DNA of 64,000 nt from Pseudomonadota bacterium (GTDB lineage Bacteria; Pseudomonadota; Gammaproteobacteria; Burkholderiales; Gallionellaceae): positions 87,366-151,365 of the forward strand of contig JAJXVB010000006.1 in NCBI GenBank assembly GCA_021782365.1, written 5' to 3'. Within the stretch, counting starts at the first letter, position 1; every line of letters starts with the position of its first letter. This document shows positions 38,915 to 47,211 of the stretch, in pieces. A program made the translations under genes and the position numbers. The notes under the pieces are model-generated. The model ran no database searches. It had not been told where the DNA came from and saw nothing but the letters and a program-made list of their open reading frames with translations.

Positions 38915-40521
38915 TGCTGCGCCTGACGGAAATCAAGCTGCCCATCACGCACAAGCAGGATGAGATTGCAAAGGCCATCCTGAAGCGCCTGGGGCTGAAT
39001 CGCGACGACCTAACAGGATATACCGTTTTCAAGCGCGGCGTGGATGCCCGCCGCCCCAATGCCATCCTGTTCACCTATACGCTGGACATATCCTTGCGCA
39101 ACGAGGCAGAGGTGCTTGCGCGCTTTGCTGACGACAGGCATGTGAGCAAAGCGCCCGACATGGCTTACCGGTTCGTTGCCCGCGCGCCTGAAAATCTGGC
39201 TTCGAGGCCAATCGTGATAGGCATGGGTCCTGCCGGACTCTTCGCAGGGCTTCTGCTCGCGCAGATGGGCTTCAGGCCGCTGATCCTGGAGCGCGGAAAG
39301 GCTGTGCGGGAAAGGACCAAGGACACATGGGGGCTTTGGCGCAAGAGCGTGCTGAATCCGGAATCCAACGTGCAGTTCGGGGAAGGCGGGGCGGGAACCT
39401 TCTCTGATGGCAAGCTCTACAGCCAGATCAAGGACCCCCGGTATTTGAGCAGGAAGGTTCTCGAGGAATTCGTCAAGGCGGGAGCGCCAGAGGAAATCCT
39501 CTACGTGAGCCATCCTCACATCGGCACATTCCGTCTGGTCGGCATGGTCGAGAAGATGCGCGAAACCATCGTGTCGCTGGGCGGGGAGATACGCTTTAAG
39601 AGCCGGGTCGACGACATCGAGATCGAGAACGGATCGGTGAAAGGCGTGATGCTATCAAACGGCGAGCGCATCGCGACGAATCATCTTGTGCTGGCGGTAG
39701 GGCACAGCGCGCGCGACACCTTCGGGATGCTGGCCAAGCGCGGCGTGCATATCGAGGCCAAACCCTTCTCCATCGGCTTTCGCATAGAGCATCCCCAGTC
39801 ACTGATCGATACCGCGCGCTATGGCAAGAATGCGGGCAATGCGCTTTTGGGTGCGGCCGATTACAAGCTCGTGCATCACGCGGCCAACGGGCGTTCGGTG
39901 TACAGCTTCTGCATGTGTCCAGGCGGAACCGTGGTTGCCGCGACCTCTGAAATCGGGCGCGTGGTCACCAACGGCATGAGCCAGTATTCCAGAAACGAGC
40001 GCAATGCGAACGCAGGCATCGTGGTGGGCATCACGCCGGACGACTATCCGGGAGGCGCGCTCTCGGGCATCGAATTCCAGCGTCATTGGGAATCGAATGC
40101 CTTCGTTCTCGGCGGCGGAAACTATCAGGCGCCGGGCCAGCTCGTCGGAGACTTTTTGAGAGGCGCGCCTTCGACGAAGCTGGGTTCCGTCGAGCCCTCC
40201 TATACGCCGGGCGTGCACCTGACCGATCTTTCCCATGCGCTTCCCGCCTATGCGATAGAAGCGATCAGGGAGGCAATTCCCGCCTTTGCGAAAAAGATCA
40301 AGGGATTCGATCTGGAAGACGCGGTGCTGACAGGCGTCGAGACGCGGACCTCCTCCCCGATACGCATCAGGCGCAATGCTGAAAACCTTCAGAGCATCAA
40401 CACGCGCGGGCTTTATCCTGCCGGCGAAGGGGCTGGCTATGCAGGCGGCATCATGTCGGCCGCGGTGGACGGCATCGAGATCGCCGAAGCCGTCGCAAAG
40501 AGCATCGTCTCAGGCAGCTAG
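38914..40521 (+). CDS. NAD(P)/FAD-dependent oxidoreductase of unknown substrate
   Basis: This 535-residue flavoprotein has an N-terminal module (about 1-90) typical of this uncharacterised family, then a FAD-binding GMGPAGLFAGLLLAQMG (near 103). Further on are VQFGEGGAGTFSDGKLYS and a C-terminal FAD segment GLYPAGEGAGYAGGIMSA. The family is annotated only as FAD-dependent oxidoreductase; no substrate is known. The start at 38914 shares its A with the trpE TGA (TGATG), so it is coupled to trpE; an open frame further upstream lies inside trpE. Confidence 0.9.
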   Translation: MLRLTEIKLPITHKQDEIAKAILKRLGLNRDDLTGYTVFKRGVDARRPNAILFTYTLDISLRNEAEVLARFADDRHVSKAPDMAYRFVARAPENLASRPIVIGMGPAGLFAGLLLAQMGFRPLILERGKAVRERTKDTWGLWRKSVLNPESNVQFGEGGAGTFSDGKLYSQIKDPRYLSRKVLEEFVKAGAPEEILYVSHPHIGTFRLVGMVEKMRETIVSLGGEIRFKSRVDDIEIENGSVKGVMLSNGERIATNHLVLAVGHSARDTFGMLAKRGVHIEAKPFSIGFRIEHPQSLIDTARYGKNAGNALLGAADYKLVHHAANGRSVYSFCMCPGGTVVAATSEIGRVVTNGMSQYSRNERNANAGIVVGITPDDYPGGALSGIEFQRHWESNAFVLGGGNYQAPGQLVGDFLRGAPSTKLGSVEPSYTPGVHLTDLSHALPAYAIEAIREAIPAFAKKIKGFDLEDAVLTGVETRTSSPIRIRRNAENLQSINTRGLYPAGEGAGYAGGIMSAAVDGIEIAEAVAKSIVSGS

Positions 40522-40635
40522 TCCGCCAGATCCATCCGTTTGTCCGGGCATTTGCGCCGTTCGGCCGATTGACGAACACGCGAACATCAATTTCGGCGAC
40601 ACTTGATTCACCCCCTGAACAGCGGTCCTGAAAAC

Positions 40636-41118
40636 ATGCATTGCAGAACGGCAGGATTTACCATGATAGAGTTGCTCGTGACGATCAGCATCCTGATCAT
40701 CATGGCCGCATTGGGCACCGCCTCCTATCAGTACCTCATCACCAGCACGCGCTTGAACGGCGAGATCAGCGGCATGCTGAACGGGATCAAGCTCGCGCGT
40801 AGCGAGGCGATCAAGCGCGGCGAGACTGTCAGCTTCTGCCCCAACGGCGGCGGAGCCTCGTGCGGTGCGAGCTGGAGTGCGGGATGGAACGTGATGCTGA
40901 ACAGCAGCTCGACCCAGCTCAAGGTCGGCGACCCGTTGACCCACGGAGACTCCTTGACCAACACGGGCACGGGCTATCCCCAGTTCACCGCAGCCGGATA
41001 TACCTTTTTCACTGGAACCCTGAGTCTGCATGATTCGAACAGCACGCCAGGCCTATACCGCTGCATCGTCTTCAATGCCGGATCCTGGACCACACAGCAG
41101 GGGGCGTCATGTCCCTGA
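40636..41118 (+). CDS. fimT: Type IV minor pilin, GspH/FimT family
   Basis: This 160-residue prepilin-like protein has a short leader MHCRTAG with cleavage before FTMIELLVTISILIIM: Gly at -1, Phe at +1, Glu at +5. The body carries the GspH/FimT pattern with Cys-rich loops (CPNGGGASCG). It heads the operon fimT-pilV-pilW-pilX-pilY1-pilE whose products form the priming complex at the pilus base or tip. The start ATG at 40636 gives the proper leader; a TTG further upstream would give an unusual one. Confidence 0.9.
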   Translation: MHCRTAGFTMIELLVTISILIIMAALGTASYQYLITSTRLNGEISGMLNGIKLARSEAIKRGETVSFCPNGGGASCGASWSAGWNVMLNSSSTQLKVGDPLTHGDSLTNTGTGYPQFTAAGYTFFTGTLSLHDSNSTPGLYRCIVFNAGSWTTQQGASCP

Positions 41119-41687
41119 AAACCCAGCGCGGCTTTTCGATGCTGGAGGTCCTGATCTCCATACTGGTCATCATGATAGGCGTGCTGGGCATCGCGGGCAT
41201 GCAGATGCTCGCGATCAACAACTCGGAGAATGCGAGATACGAAGGGCAGGCTGCGATCCTCGCATCCACATTGGCTTCCAGGATGCAGGCCAACCCCGGA
41301 TACTGGGCGCAGCCTTCCACGCCCACTGCCACCATATCGGTCAGCGGAACCACCATCACCGTCGTGCCGGCCTATGCTTCGACCTGCATGGGCGTCACCT
41401 GCTCCGCCGTTCAGATGGCCTATTACGATCTGCAGAATTTCGGGGCTGCGATGGCTGGCGTGGCGAATGTGGACGGCGCGACTTACAACGGGACGGCCCT
41501 GCCGTCCGGTTCGGGGACGATCTCGTGTTCGCTGGCAACTGCAGCAACTCCCTCGATCTGCACAATCACGCTTAGCTGGCTGGAAAAGAATACGGCGCTA
41601 AGCAACGATGCAGGTTCCGCAGGCCAGTTGCAGAATGCGACCGCACAGGCCCATACCTATCAAACCCTGGTGTCCATACAGCCATGA
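41109..41687 (+). CDS. pilV: Type IV minor pilin PilV
   Basis: The 192-residue prepilin has leader MSLKTQRG cut before FSMLEVLISILVIMIGVLGIAGMQ, with Glu at +5. The PilV signature helix is followed by a body containing two Cys pairs. The start overlaps the fimT end by 10 bp, and the stop overlaps the pilW start. It is one of the minor pilins needed for pilus priming and adhesin presentation. Confidence 0.91.
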   Translation: MSLKTQRGFSMLEVLISILVIMIGVLGIAGMQMLAINNSENARYEGQAAILASTLASRMQANPGYWAQPSTPTATISVSGTTITVVPAYASTCMGVTCSAVQMAYYDLQNFGAAMAGVANVDGATYNGTALPSGSGTISCSLATAATPSICTITLSWLEKNTALSNDAGSAGQLQNATAQAHTYQTLVSIQP

Positions 41688-42415
41688 GAAAACAGCGAGG
41701 AGTCAGTCTGGTCGAGATCATGGTGGCGATCACCCTGGGCATGCTGATGATGCTGGGCCTGGGCACGGTCTTCGTCTCCGTGTCGCAGACTTCCAAGCTG
41801 CGTCAGAACATGTCTGTCGTTCAGGACAACGAGCGCACGGCGGTGGCTTTCCTGAACAACGGCATACGCGGCGCGGGATTCTTTCCAAACCCCACCCTAG
41901 CCCTGACCTTCACCACTTCCGCTGCCTCATTCCCGGCATCCGGGCTTTGGCTTCCCGGACAATCCATTCTTGGAACAGGCGCCGGAACGGCAGGAACGGA
42001 CACACTCAGCGTGCGCTTCATCGCATCGACGGGCGGCGCGGCAGTCCAGGGATGCAGCGCCAACCTCACTGCGGGCGATCTCTACACGGATGTGTTCAGC
42101 GTCGCGAACGGCTATCTGACCTGCACCGAGACGGACAACACAGCAGGCACCACGAACACGGTCAATCTGGTGCCCAATCTCTCAGGCATGAACATCACAT
42201 ACGGCATAGACCCGAACTGCACCACCGGCTCGGTTTCGGAATATCTCCCTGCAGCGACCGTGCCGGCGGCGGTATGGGTCGGCTCCTGCGGCGTGGGGGG
42301 GCAGCTCAAGACCGTCAACGTCACCCTGCAGTTCAACAATCCTCTGGCAGGCCAGCCCTCACAGCCGACGCTGGTAACGATCAACCAGACCATACCCTAC
42401 ATGATCGGATTGTGA
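41684..42415 (+). CDS. pilW: Type IV minor pilin PilW
   Basis: This 243-residue protein has a very short leader, MRKQRG, cut before VSLVEIMVAITLGMLMMLGLG (Glu at +5), and the PilW feature NERTAVAFLNNGIRGAGFFP. The later body contains Cys residues (GCSANLT, YLTCTET, PNCTTG) that could form disulphides. It is in the expected position between pilV and pilX, overlapping pilV and 1 bp from pilX. Confidence 0.9.
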   Translation: MRKQRGVSLVEIMVAITLGMLMMLGLGTVFVSVSQTSKLRQNMSVVQDNERTAVAFLNNGIRGAGFFPNPTLALTFTTSAASFPASGLWLPGQSILGTGAGTAGTDTLSVRFIASTGGAAVQGCSANLTAGDLYTDVFSVANGYLTCTETDNTAGTTNTVNLVPNLSGMNITYGIDPNCTTGSVSEYLPAATVPAAVWVGSCGVGGQLKTVNVTLQFNNPLAGQPSQPTLVTINQTIPYMIGL

Positions 42416-42416
42416 C

Positions 42417-42953
42417 ATGAAACAAAAAGGATTCATACTCGTCGTCAGTCTCATTTTCATGGCCGTGATGTCCATACTCGCGATCTACATGTTCAGCGGA
42501 TTCACGACCGATGCAGTGCTCTCGGCAAACAGCCGCGAGAAGAGCCGTGCCCTCGATGCAGCGCAATCCGCAATCGACAATGCAGCGCTTTGGCTTGGAA
42601 CCGGGTCGAACACATTCAACGGTGTCTCGTGGACTACAGGCACTGCCTGCGCTGGCGCCAGTGCCTTGCCCACCATATGCAGCAATCCGCTGGTCAACCC
42701 GAGTTCACTGCCCTGGCCTTCATACACGAGCTTCACGCCTACAGGCATGACCGTGAATTCATCGGGCGGCGCGGCGAACATCTATGCATCCAACACGCAA
42801 TACTACATCCAGTATCTGGGTCCTGCCCCAGGCGGCAACATGGCCGCCCTCTATCAGGTGACTGCAACGGCGCAGGGTGGGAATGCGACGGCCACTTCCG
42901 TGGTTCAGACCGTTTATCAGGTACAGACGAACTCGAGTTGCCCAACATGCTGA
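42417..42953 (+). CDS. pilX: Type IV minor pilin PilX
   Basis: This 178-residue prepilin-like protein has leader MKQKG cut before FILVVSLIFMAVMSILAIYMF; position +5 is Val rather than Glu, as often seen in PilX homologues. The pattern SREKSRALDAAQSAIDNAALWL matches PilX N-terminal helix continuation. It ends 37 bp before pilY1. The identification rests on position and helix pattern. Confidence 0.85.
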   Translation: MKQKGFILVVSLIFMAVMSILAIYMFSGFTTDAVLSANSREKSRALDAAQSAIDNAALWLGTGSNTFNGVSWTTGTACAGASALPTICSNPLVNPSSLPWPSYTSFTPTGMTVNSSGGAANIYASNTQYYIQYLGPAPGGNMAALYQVTATAQGGNATATSVVQTVYQVQTNSSCPTC

Positions 42954-42990
42954 CGGTTGCAGGAAAACCTTATTTCAGGGGAGCACTGAC

Positions 42991-45900
42991 ATGTCCAAGA
43001 TGAAATTCCTTTTCGCACTGCTTTGGCTGTTTGCAAATCAGGCTTATGCACTCTCGGACGACTTCACACAGGCGACCGACACAAACGGCTGGGTGGCGCA
43101 GTACTATGCCTGCCTCACCGCGGGTTCCAATGCCGTATCCGCCACCTCGAAAAATTACAATGCCGGGGGCAACAGCAACATCCCTGGTTGCAACTACGGC
43201 ACGCCTGATGCGTCTGGAAGCGGAGCGCTAAGGCTCACTCCTTCGCAGAACAGCCAGCACGGCGCGATCGTTTCCAGCGCTACGATGCCGACCAACCAGG
43301 GACTGCAGGTCACCTTCACCACCTATACCTATGGCGGGGACTCTGGAGGCACGGCGGGTCAGGGGGCGGACGGCATCTCTTTCTTTCTTCAGGACGGATC
43401 CTACGGCACGGCAGTAGGAAGCTCAACCAATCTTGGCTCATGGGGCGGCAGCCTTGCCTACAGCTGCTCCAACACGAACTCCAACTATACCGGCCTGACA
43501 GGCGGCTACCTCGGCCTGGGCATAGACGAATACGGCAACTTCCTGAACAGCAGCGACAACACCGCCACCGGCATACTGAACACCAATTCCTCTAACGTAT
43601 TGACCAACGGTTCGAACACATGGCAAGGCGGCTCCAACACCTATCAGCCAAACCGCATCGGCCTTCGCGGAGCGGGAAGCATCAGTTCTTACTGGCTGAA
43701 TCAGAATTATCCCAACCTCTATACCAGCAACGATCCCAGCACCATGGCATCCGCCGTGCAGAGCACCTGCCAGACCGGCCTGATACAGAACGGCGGAAAC
43801 GGCACCATGGCCTACTCTGTCAAATCAATGTCGATCTCGGGAACCACGCTCACCATAACGACCAGCAGCACGCTGAACCTCAGAGTGGGCGATACCATCA
43901 ACATGTACTCGTCTTCCACCCCATATCCAAAAGCATCGAACGGTGTATATATCACACAAACCGCGAGCACAGCCCCTACGTCCGCTGGCACCCAGTACAC
44001 CGTGACATCGGTCAATCTGGCCTCAAACAGCTTCACCGTGAACACCACCGGAACAGGCTCTGTGAGCCATGCGTCAAACGGCAGATTCACCATCAACGCG
44101 CTCGACTATGCGGTGATCCCGGGAGGCTACTGGGTGCTTCCCAATTCGCAGAAGATTTCCAACATCAATGCGACGACGCGTGCAGCCGCAACCCCCATCA
44201 CCTACAAGCTGATCATCACCCCGAGCGGCTATTTGACCTTCATGTACAACTACAACAATACGGGATTTCAGACGGTGCTCCCGAATCCCAACACGCCAGG
44301 CGCGCTGTTCAATATCCTGACCGTCAACGGCGGTTCATTGCCCTCTAGCTTCAGGTTCGGTTTCGCCGGATCGACCGGCGGATCTCGGAACAATCACGAC
44401 ATCACCTGCTTTGCTGCACAGCCTCTGGAGTCCAACACCAGCGTCGGCGCGAACACCGTCCAGTCCGGACAGCTGCAGACCAATACCCAGATCTATCTTG
44501 CCTCATACAACAACAACACCTGGTCCGGAACGGTGACCGCCACCGGAATCTCCCAGGGAGCGAGCGGGCTCGTCGTCGCTCAGAACACCGCCTGGGATGC
44601 AAACTGCGTGCTGACCGGCGGGGCTTGCATGAGCATGGGCAGCACCAACGGCGTGGCCAACAACAACATCACTCTCGAAGCGCCATCTTCCAGACAGCTC
44701 CTGACCTGGAACGGCACGACAGGCGCAGGCACTCCGCTCGAATCCGGAACCATCACTTCCTCCCAGCAGACCGTGCTGAATTCGACCGATTCAAATGGCG
44801 CGATCCGTCTTGACTGGCTGCGCGGAGGGCGAGGCAACGAGCTGACCGCAACCCCACCAGGCCCCTTGCGCGTGAGGAGCGGCGTCCTCGGGGACATCGT
44901 CGATTCCAGCCCGACCTTTGTCGGCGCTCCCACCGCCTATACCTATGCGACCTTCACCGATTCACTTTACGGCGGAACCCCTCCTGAAGCGGCTCATCCC
45001 TATAGCGGCTTCAGCTCGACAATGGCAAACCGCACAAACGTCGTATATGCGGGCAGCAACGACGGCCTCCTGCACGGATTCCGCGCGGGCAACAGCAACA
45101 GCACGGCCAGCAACGACGGATATGAGCTGATCGGATACATGCCTTCTACCGTGCTTTCCAGCCAGACCACTTCCCCCAACACCACCCCCAACGTGGTCGC
45201 GCTGACCAACACCACCTATGGTCACAACTATTTCGTGGATGCAACACCCGGCACCGGCGACCTTTACTATGCAGGCGCATGGCATACTTGGCTTGCCGGA
45301 GGAATGGGGGAGGGCGGCAAGGAAATCTTTATCCTGGACATCACGGATCCTGCGAACTTCCTTGAAACTAAAGCGGCTACCGTGGTCATAGGAGACTGGA
45401 CAGACGGAACGATAAGCTGTGCCAACGCAAGCTGCGCTTCCAACATGGGCAAGTCCTACGGCACGCCCATCATCAGGCGTCTGCACAACGGCCAGTGGGC
45501 GGTGATCTTCGGCAACGGCATAGGCAGCGCTAGCGGGTTGGCCGGCGTCTATGTCGGTCTCGTTTCTCCCACCAGCGGCGTGATCACGTTCTACTGGCTG
45601 GGCACCAATTCCGCGACATCCAACGGCATCGCCTATGTTTCCGCTGCGGATTTCGACGGCGACCGCATTACCGACTATCTCTATGCGGGAGACCTGTTGG
45701 GCAATGTGTGGCGCTTCGATCTCACAAGCAGCAATATCAACGACTGGGGCGCCTCCAAATACGGGAATAGCGTGGCTACTCCTCTTTTCACGGCGACGAG
45801 TTCGGCCAGCGGTGTACAGCCCATCACCACAAGCATCCTCGGCACGATCAATAACACGGGCGGCGCGCAGCACGTAATACTTGGTTTCGGCACAGGCCGT

Positions 45901-46695
45901 GCGACACCCTTTACCACTGCTTCCGGGACCGACACTTATTCAGCAGGTCAGCAGACGGTCTACGGGATATGGGATTGGGATTTCGGAAAGTGGAATTCCG
46001 GTACGACGACAACGAACGGCGTAGTAATACCGGCTTCGGGCACGCAGTTTGCGGCGCTGACCGGAACCCAGAACATCACCCGCAGCAACCTACTTGCCGA
46101 TTCCGTATACAGCCAGACGAACGCCGTTTACACGAACGGCACGCTGACAACCAAAGGCACGCGCACCGTGGTCCAGACATCTGTTTGCTGGAAGGGAAGC
46201 GCGAGCTGCCCCAACCAGTTCAATACCTCGACTACGAACAGCCAGTACGGCTGGATGTTCGACCTGCCAGACACGGTCACCAACACCGCAGCCTGTGGAG
46301 GCGGTGCAAGCGGATCGTGCAACGAGCAGATCGTCTACAACCCGACCTTCGTGGGCGGCGAGATGATACTGAACACGACGACCCCTCCTGTCAGCATACC
46401 GGGCCAGTGCACATTGCCCGTGCCGGGCGGCTGGACCATGGGATTCAGCATGGCTTCGGGCGGCGGAACGCCCCAGGATCTCTTCACCGGAGCGGGGAGC
46501 GGCTCAGGCGCTTCGGTCGTCGGAGAATCCTTCGGCGGCGTGGGTACGGGCATCATCATGACGACCAGCGGCGCAAACCCCTCCGTGAACCTGATCACAT
46601 CGACGGGTGCTACGACTCCGCCCGCGGTATCCAACCAGCTCACGCTGCCTAGCAACGTCACCGTCAAACGCATATCCTGGGAGATCCTGAAATGA
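42991..46695 (+). CDS. pilY1: PilY1-like pilus-tip adhesin with N-terminal lectin-like domain
   Basis: The 1234-residue secreted protein has signal peptide MSKMKFLFALLWLFANQAYA. Residues about 25-210 and 370-475 look like an L-type lectin fold (GADGISFFLQDG, GGYLGLGIDEYGNF, FRFGFAGSTGGSRNNHDI). An inserted beta-rich module lies near 276-366. The C-terminal half (from about 626) is the PilY1 beta-propeller with SSPTFVGAP, VVYAGSNDGLLHGF and a calcium-type loop DFDGDRITD followed by YAGDLLGNVWRFDL (about 887-910). It should sit at the pilus tip with the minor pilins. The start at 42991 has GGGGAG upstream. Composition is Asn/Thr/Ser-rich, unlike neighbouring housekeeping genes. Confidence 0.9.
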   Translation: MSKMKFLFALLWLFANQAYALSDDFTQATDTNGWVAQYYACLTAGSNAVSATSKNYNAGGNSNIPGCNYGTPDASGSGALRLTPSQNSQHGAIVSSATMPTNQGLQVTFTTYTYGGDSGGTAGQGADGISFFLQDGSYGTAVGSSTNLGSWGGSLAYSCSNTNSNYTGLTGGYLGLGIDEYGNFLNSSDNTATGILNTNSSNVLTNGSNTWQGGSNTYQPNRIGLRGAGSISSYWLNQNYPNLYTSNDPSTMASAVQSTCQTGLIQNGGNGTMAYSVKSMSISGTTLTITTSSTLNLRVGDTINMYSSSTPYPKASNGVYITQTASTAPTSAGTQYTVTSVNLASNSFTVNTTGTGSVSHASNGRFTINALDYAVIPGGYWVLPNSQKISNINATTRAAATPITYKLIITPSGYLTFMYNYNNTGFQTVLPNPNTPGALFNILTVNGGSLPSSFRFGFAGSTGGSRNNHDITCFAAQPLESNTSVGANTVQSGQLQTNTQIYLASYNNNTWSGTVTATGISQGASGLVVAQNTAWDANCVLTGGACMSMGSTNGVANNNITLEAPSSRQLLTWNGTTGAGTPLESGTITSSQQTVLNSTDSNGAIRLDWLRGGRGNELTATPPGPLRVRSGVLGDIVDSSPTFVGAPTAYTYATFTDSLYGGTPPEAAHPYSGFSSTMANRTNVVYAGSNDGLLHGFRAGNSNSTASNDGYELIGYMPSTVLSSQTTSPNTTPNVVALTNTTYGHNYFVDATPGTGDLYYAGAWHTWLAGGMGEGGKEIFILDITDPANFLETKAATVVIGDWTDGTISCANASCASNMGKSYGTPIIRRLHNGQWAVIFGNGIGSASGLAGVYVGLVSPTSGVITFYWLGTNSATSNGIAYVSAADFDGDRITDYLYAGDLLGNVWRFDLTSSNINDWGASKYGNSVATPLFTATSSASGVQPITTSILGTINNTGGAQHVILGFGTGRATPFTTASGTDTYSAGQQTVYGIWDWDFGKWNSGTTTTNGVVIPASGTQFAALTGTQNITRSNLLADSVYSQTNAVYTNGTLTTKGTRTVVQTSVCWKGSASCPNQFNTSTTNSQYGWMFDLPDTVTNTAACGGGASGSCNEQIVYNPTFVGGEMILNTTTPPVSIPGQCTLPVPGGWTMGFSMASGGGTPQDLFTGAGSGSGASVVGESFGGVGTGIIMTTSGANPSVNLITSTGATTPPAVSNQLTLPSNVTVKRISWEILK

Positions 46696-47129
46696 GCAAG
46701 GGCTTTACTCTGATCGAACTGCTGGTCGTCGTGACGATCGTGGGCATCCTGACGATGATCGCATTGCCTTCGTATCAGGCATATGTGCTGAAATCCCATC
46801 GCATCGCGGCGATCAACGCGATACTCGATCTCGCAAGCAGGGAAGCCCGCTACTACACCACCAACAACGCCTACACATCGGACATGACCGCACTCGGCTA
46901 TTCCGTCTCCACGGCATTCCCGGTCACCATGGGAACGGGCAGCACCGCCTACTACAACCTGAGCGTCGCATCCATCACGGCAGGCACCTCCACCACGCCT
47001 GCAGACTTCACGCTCAATGCGGCGCCGGTGGGGAACCAGACCAGCGACACCTGCGGCACCTACACCTACACATCCCTCGGGATCAAGGGAATCACTTCAG
47101 GTTCGGTTCCCGACTGCTGGAAGCAGTAG
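46692..47129 (+). CDS. pilE: Type IV pilin-like protein PilE
   Basis: This 145-residue prepilin has leader MSKG cut before FTLIELLVVVTIVGILTMIALPSYQAYV (Glu at +5), and a C-terminal Cys pair (TCGTYTYTS...PDCWKQ). It is the PilE-type minor pilin that normally ends the fimT-pilVWXY1E operon. Its start overlaps the pilY1 stop. With only one visible disulphide loop and an operon position after pilY1, it is more likely minor than the major pilin. Confidence 0.9.
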   Translation: MSKGFTLIELLVVVTIVGILTMIALPSYQAYVLKSHRIAAINAILDLASREARYYTTNNAYTSDMTALGYSVSTAFPVTMGTGSTAYYNLSVASITAGTSTTPADFTLNAAPVGNQTSDTCGTYTYTSLGIKGITSGSVPDCWKQ

Positions 47130-47211
47130 CCCGCCATCGATCCGAAAATCGGCGCTGCGCCCGGTGTGACATCCGGAGTCAGCGCCGTGGCCTGAATCAC
47201 ATGCCCTTCGC
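47130..47211. other. Short gap between convergent pilE and PEP-CTERM gene
   Basis: GGCGCTG and CAGCGCC can form a 7-bp stem around a 22-nt loop that itself contains CCGG inverted pieces. No T-run follows, so this is only a weak terminator candidate for either strand. Confidence 0.25.
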
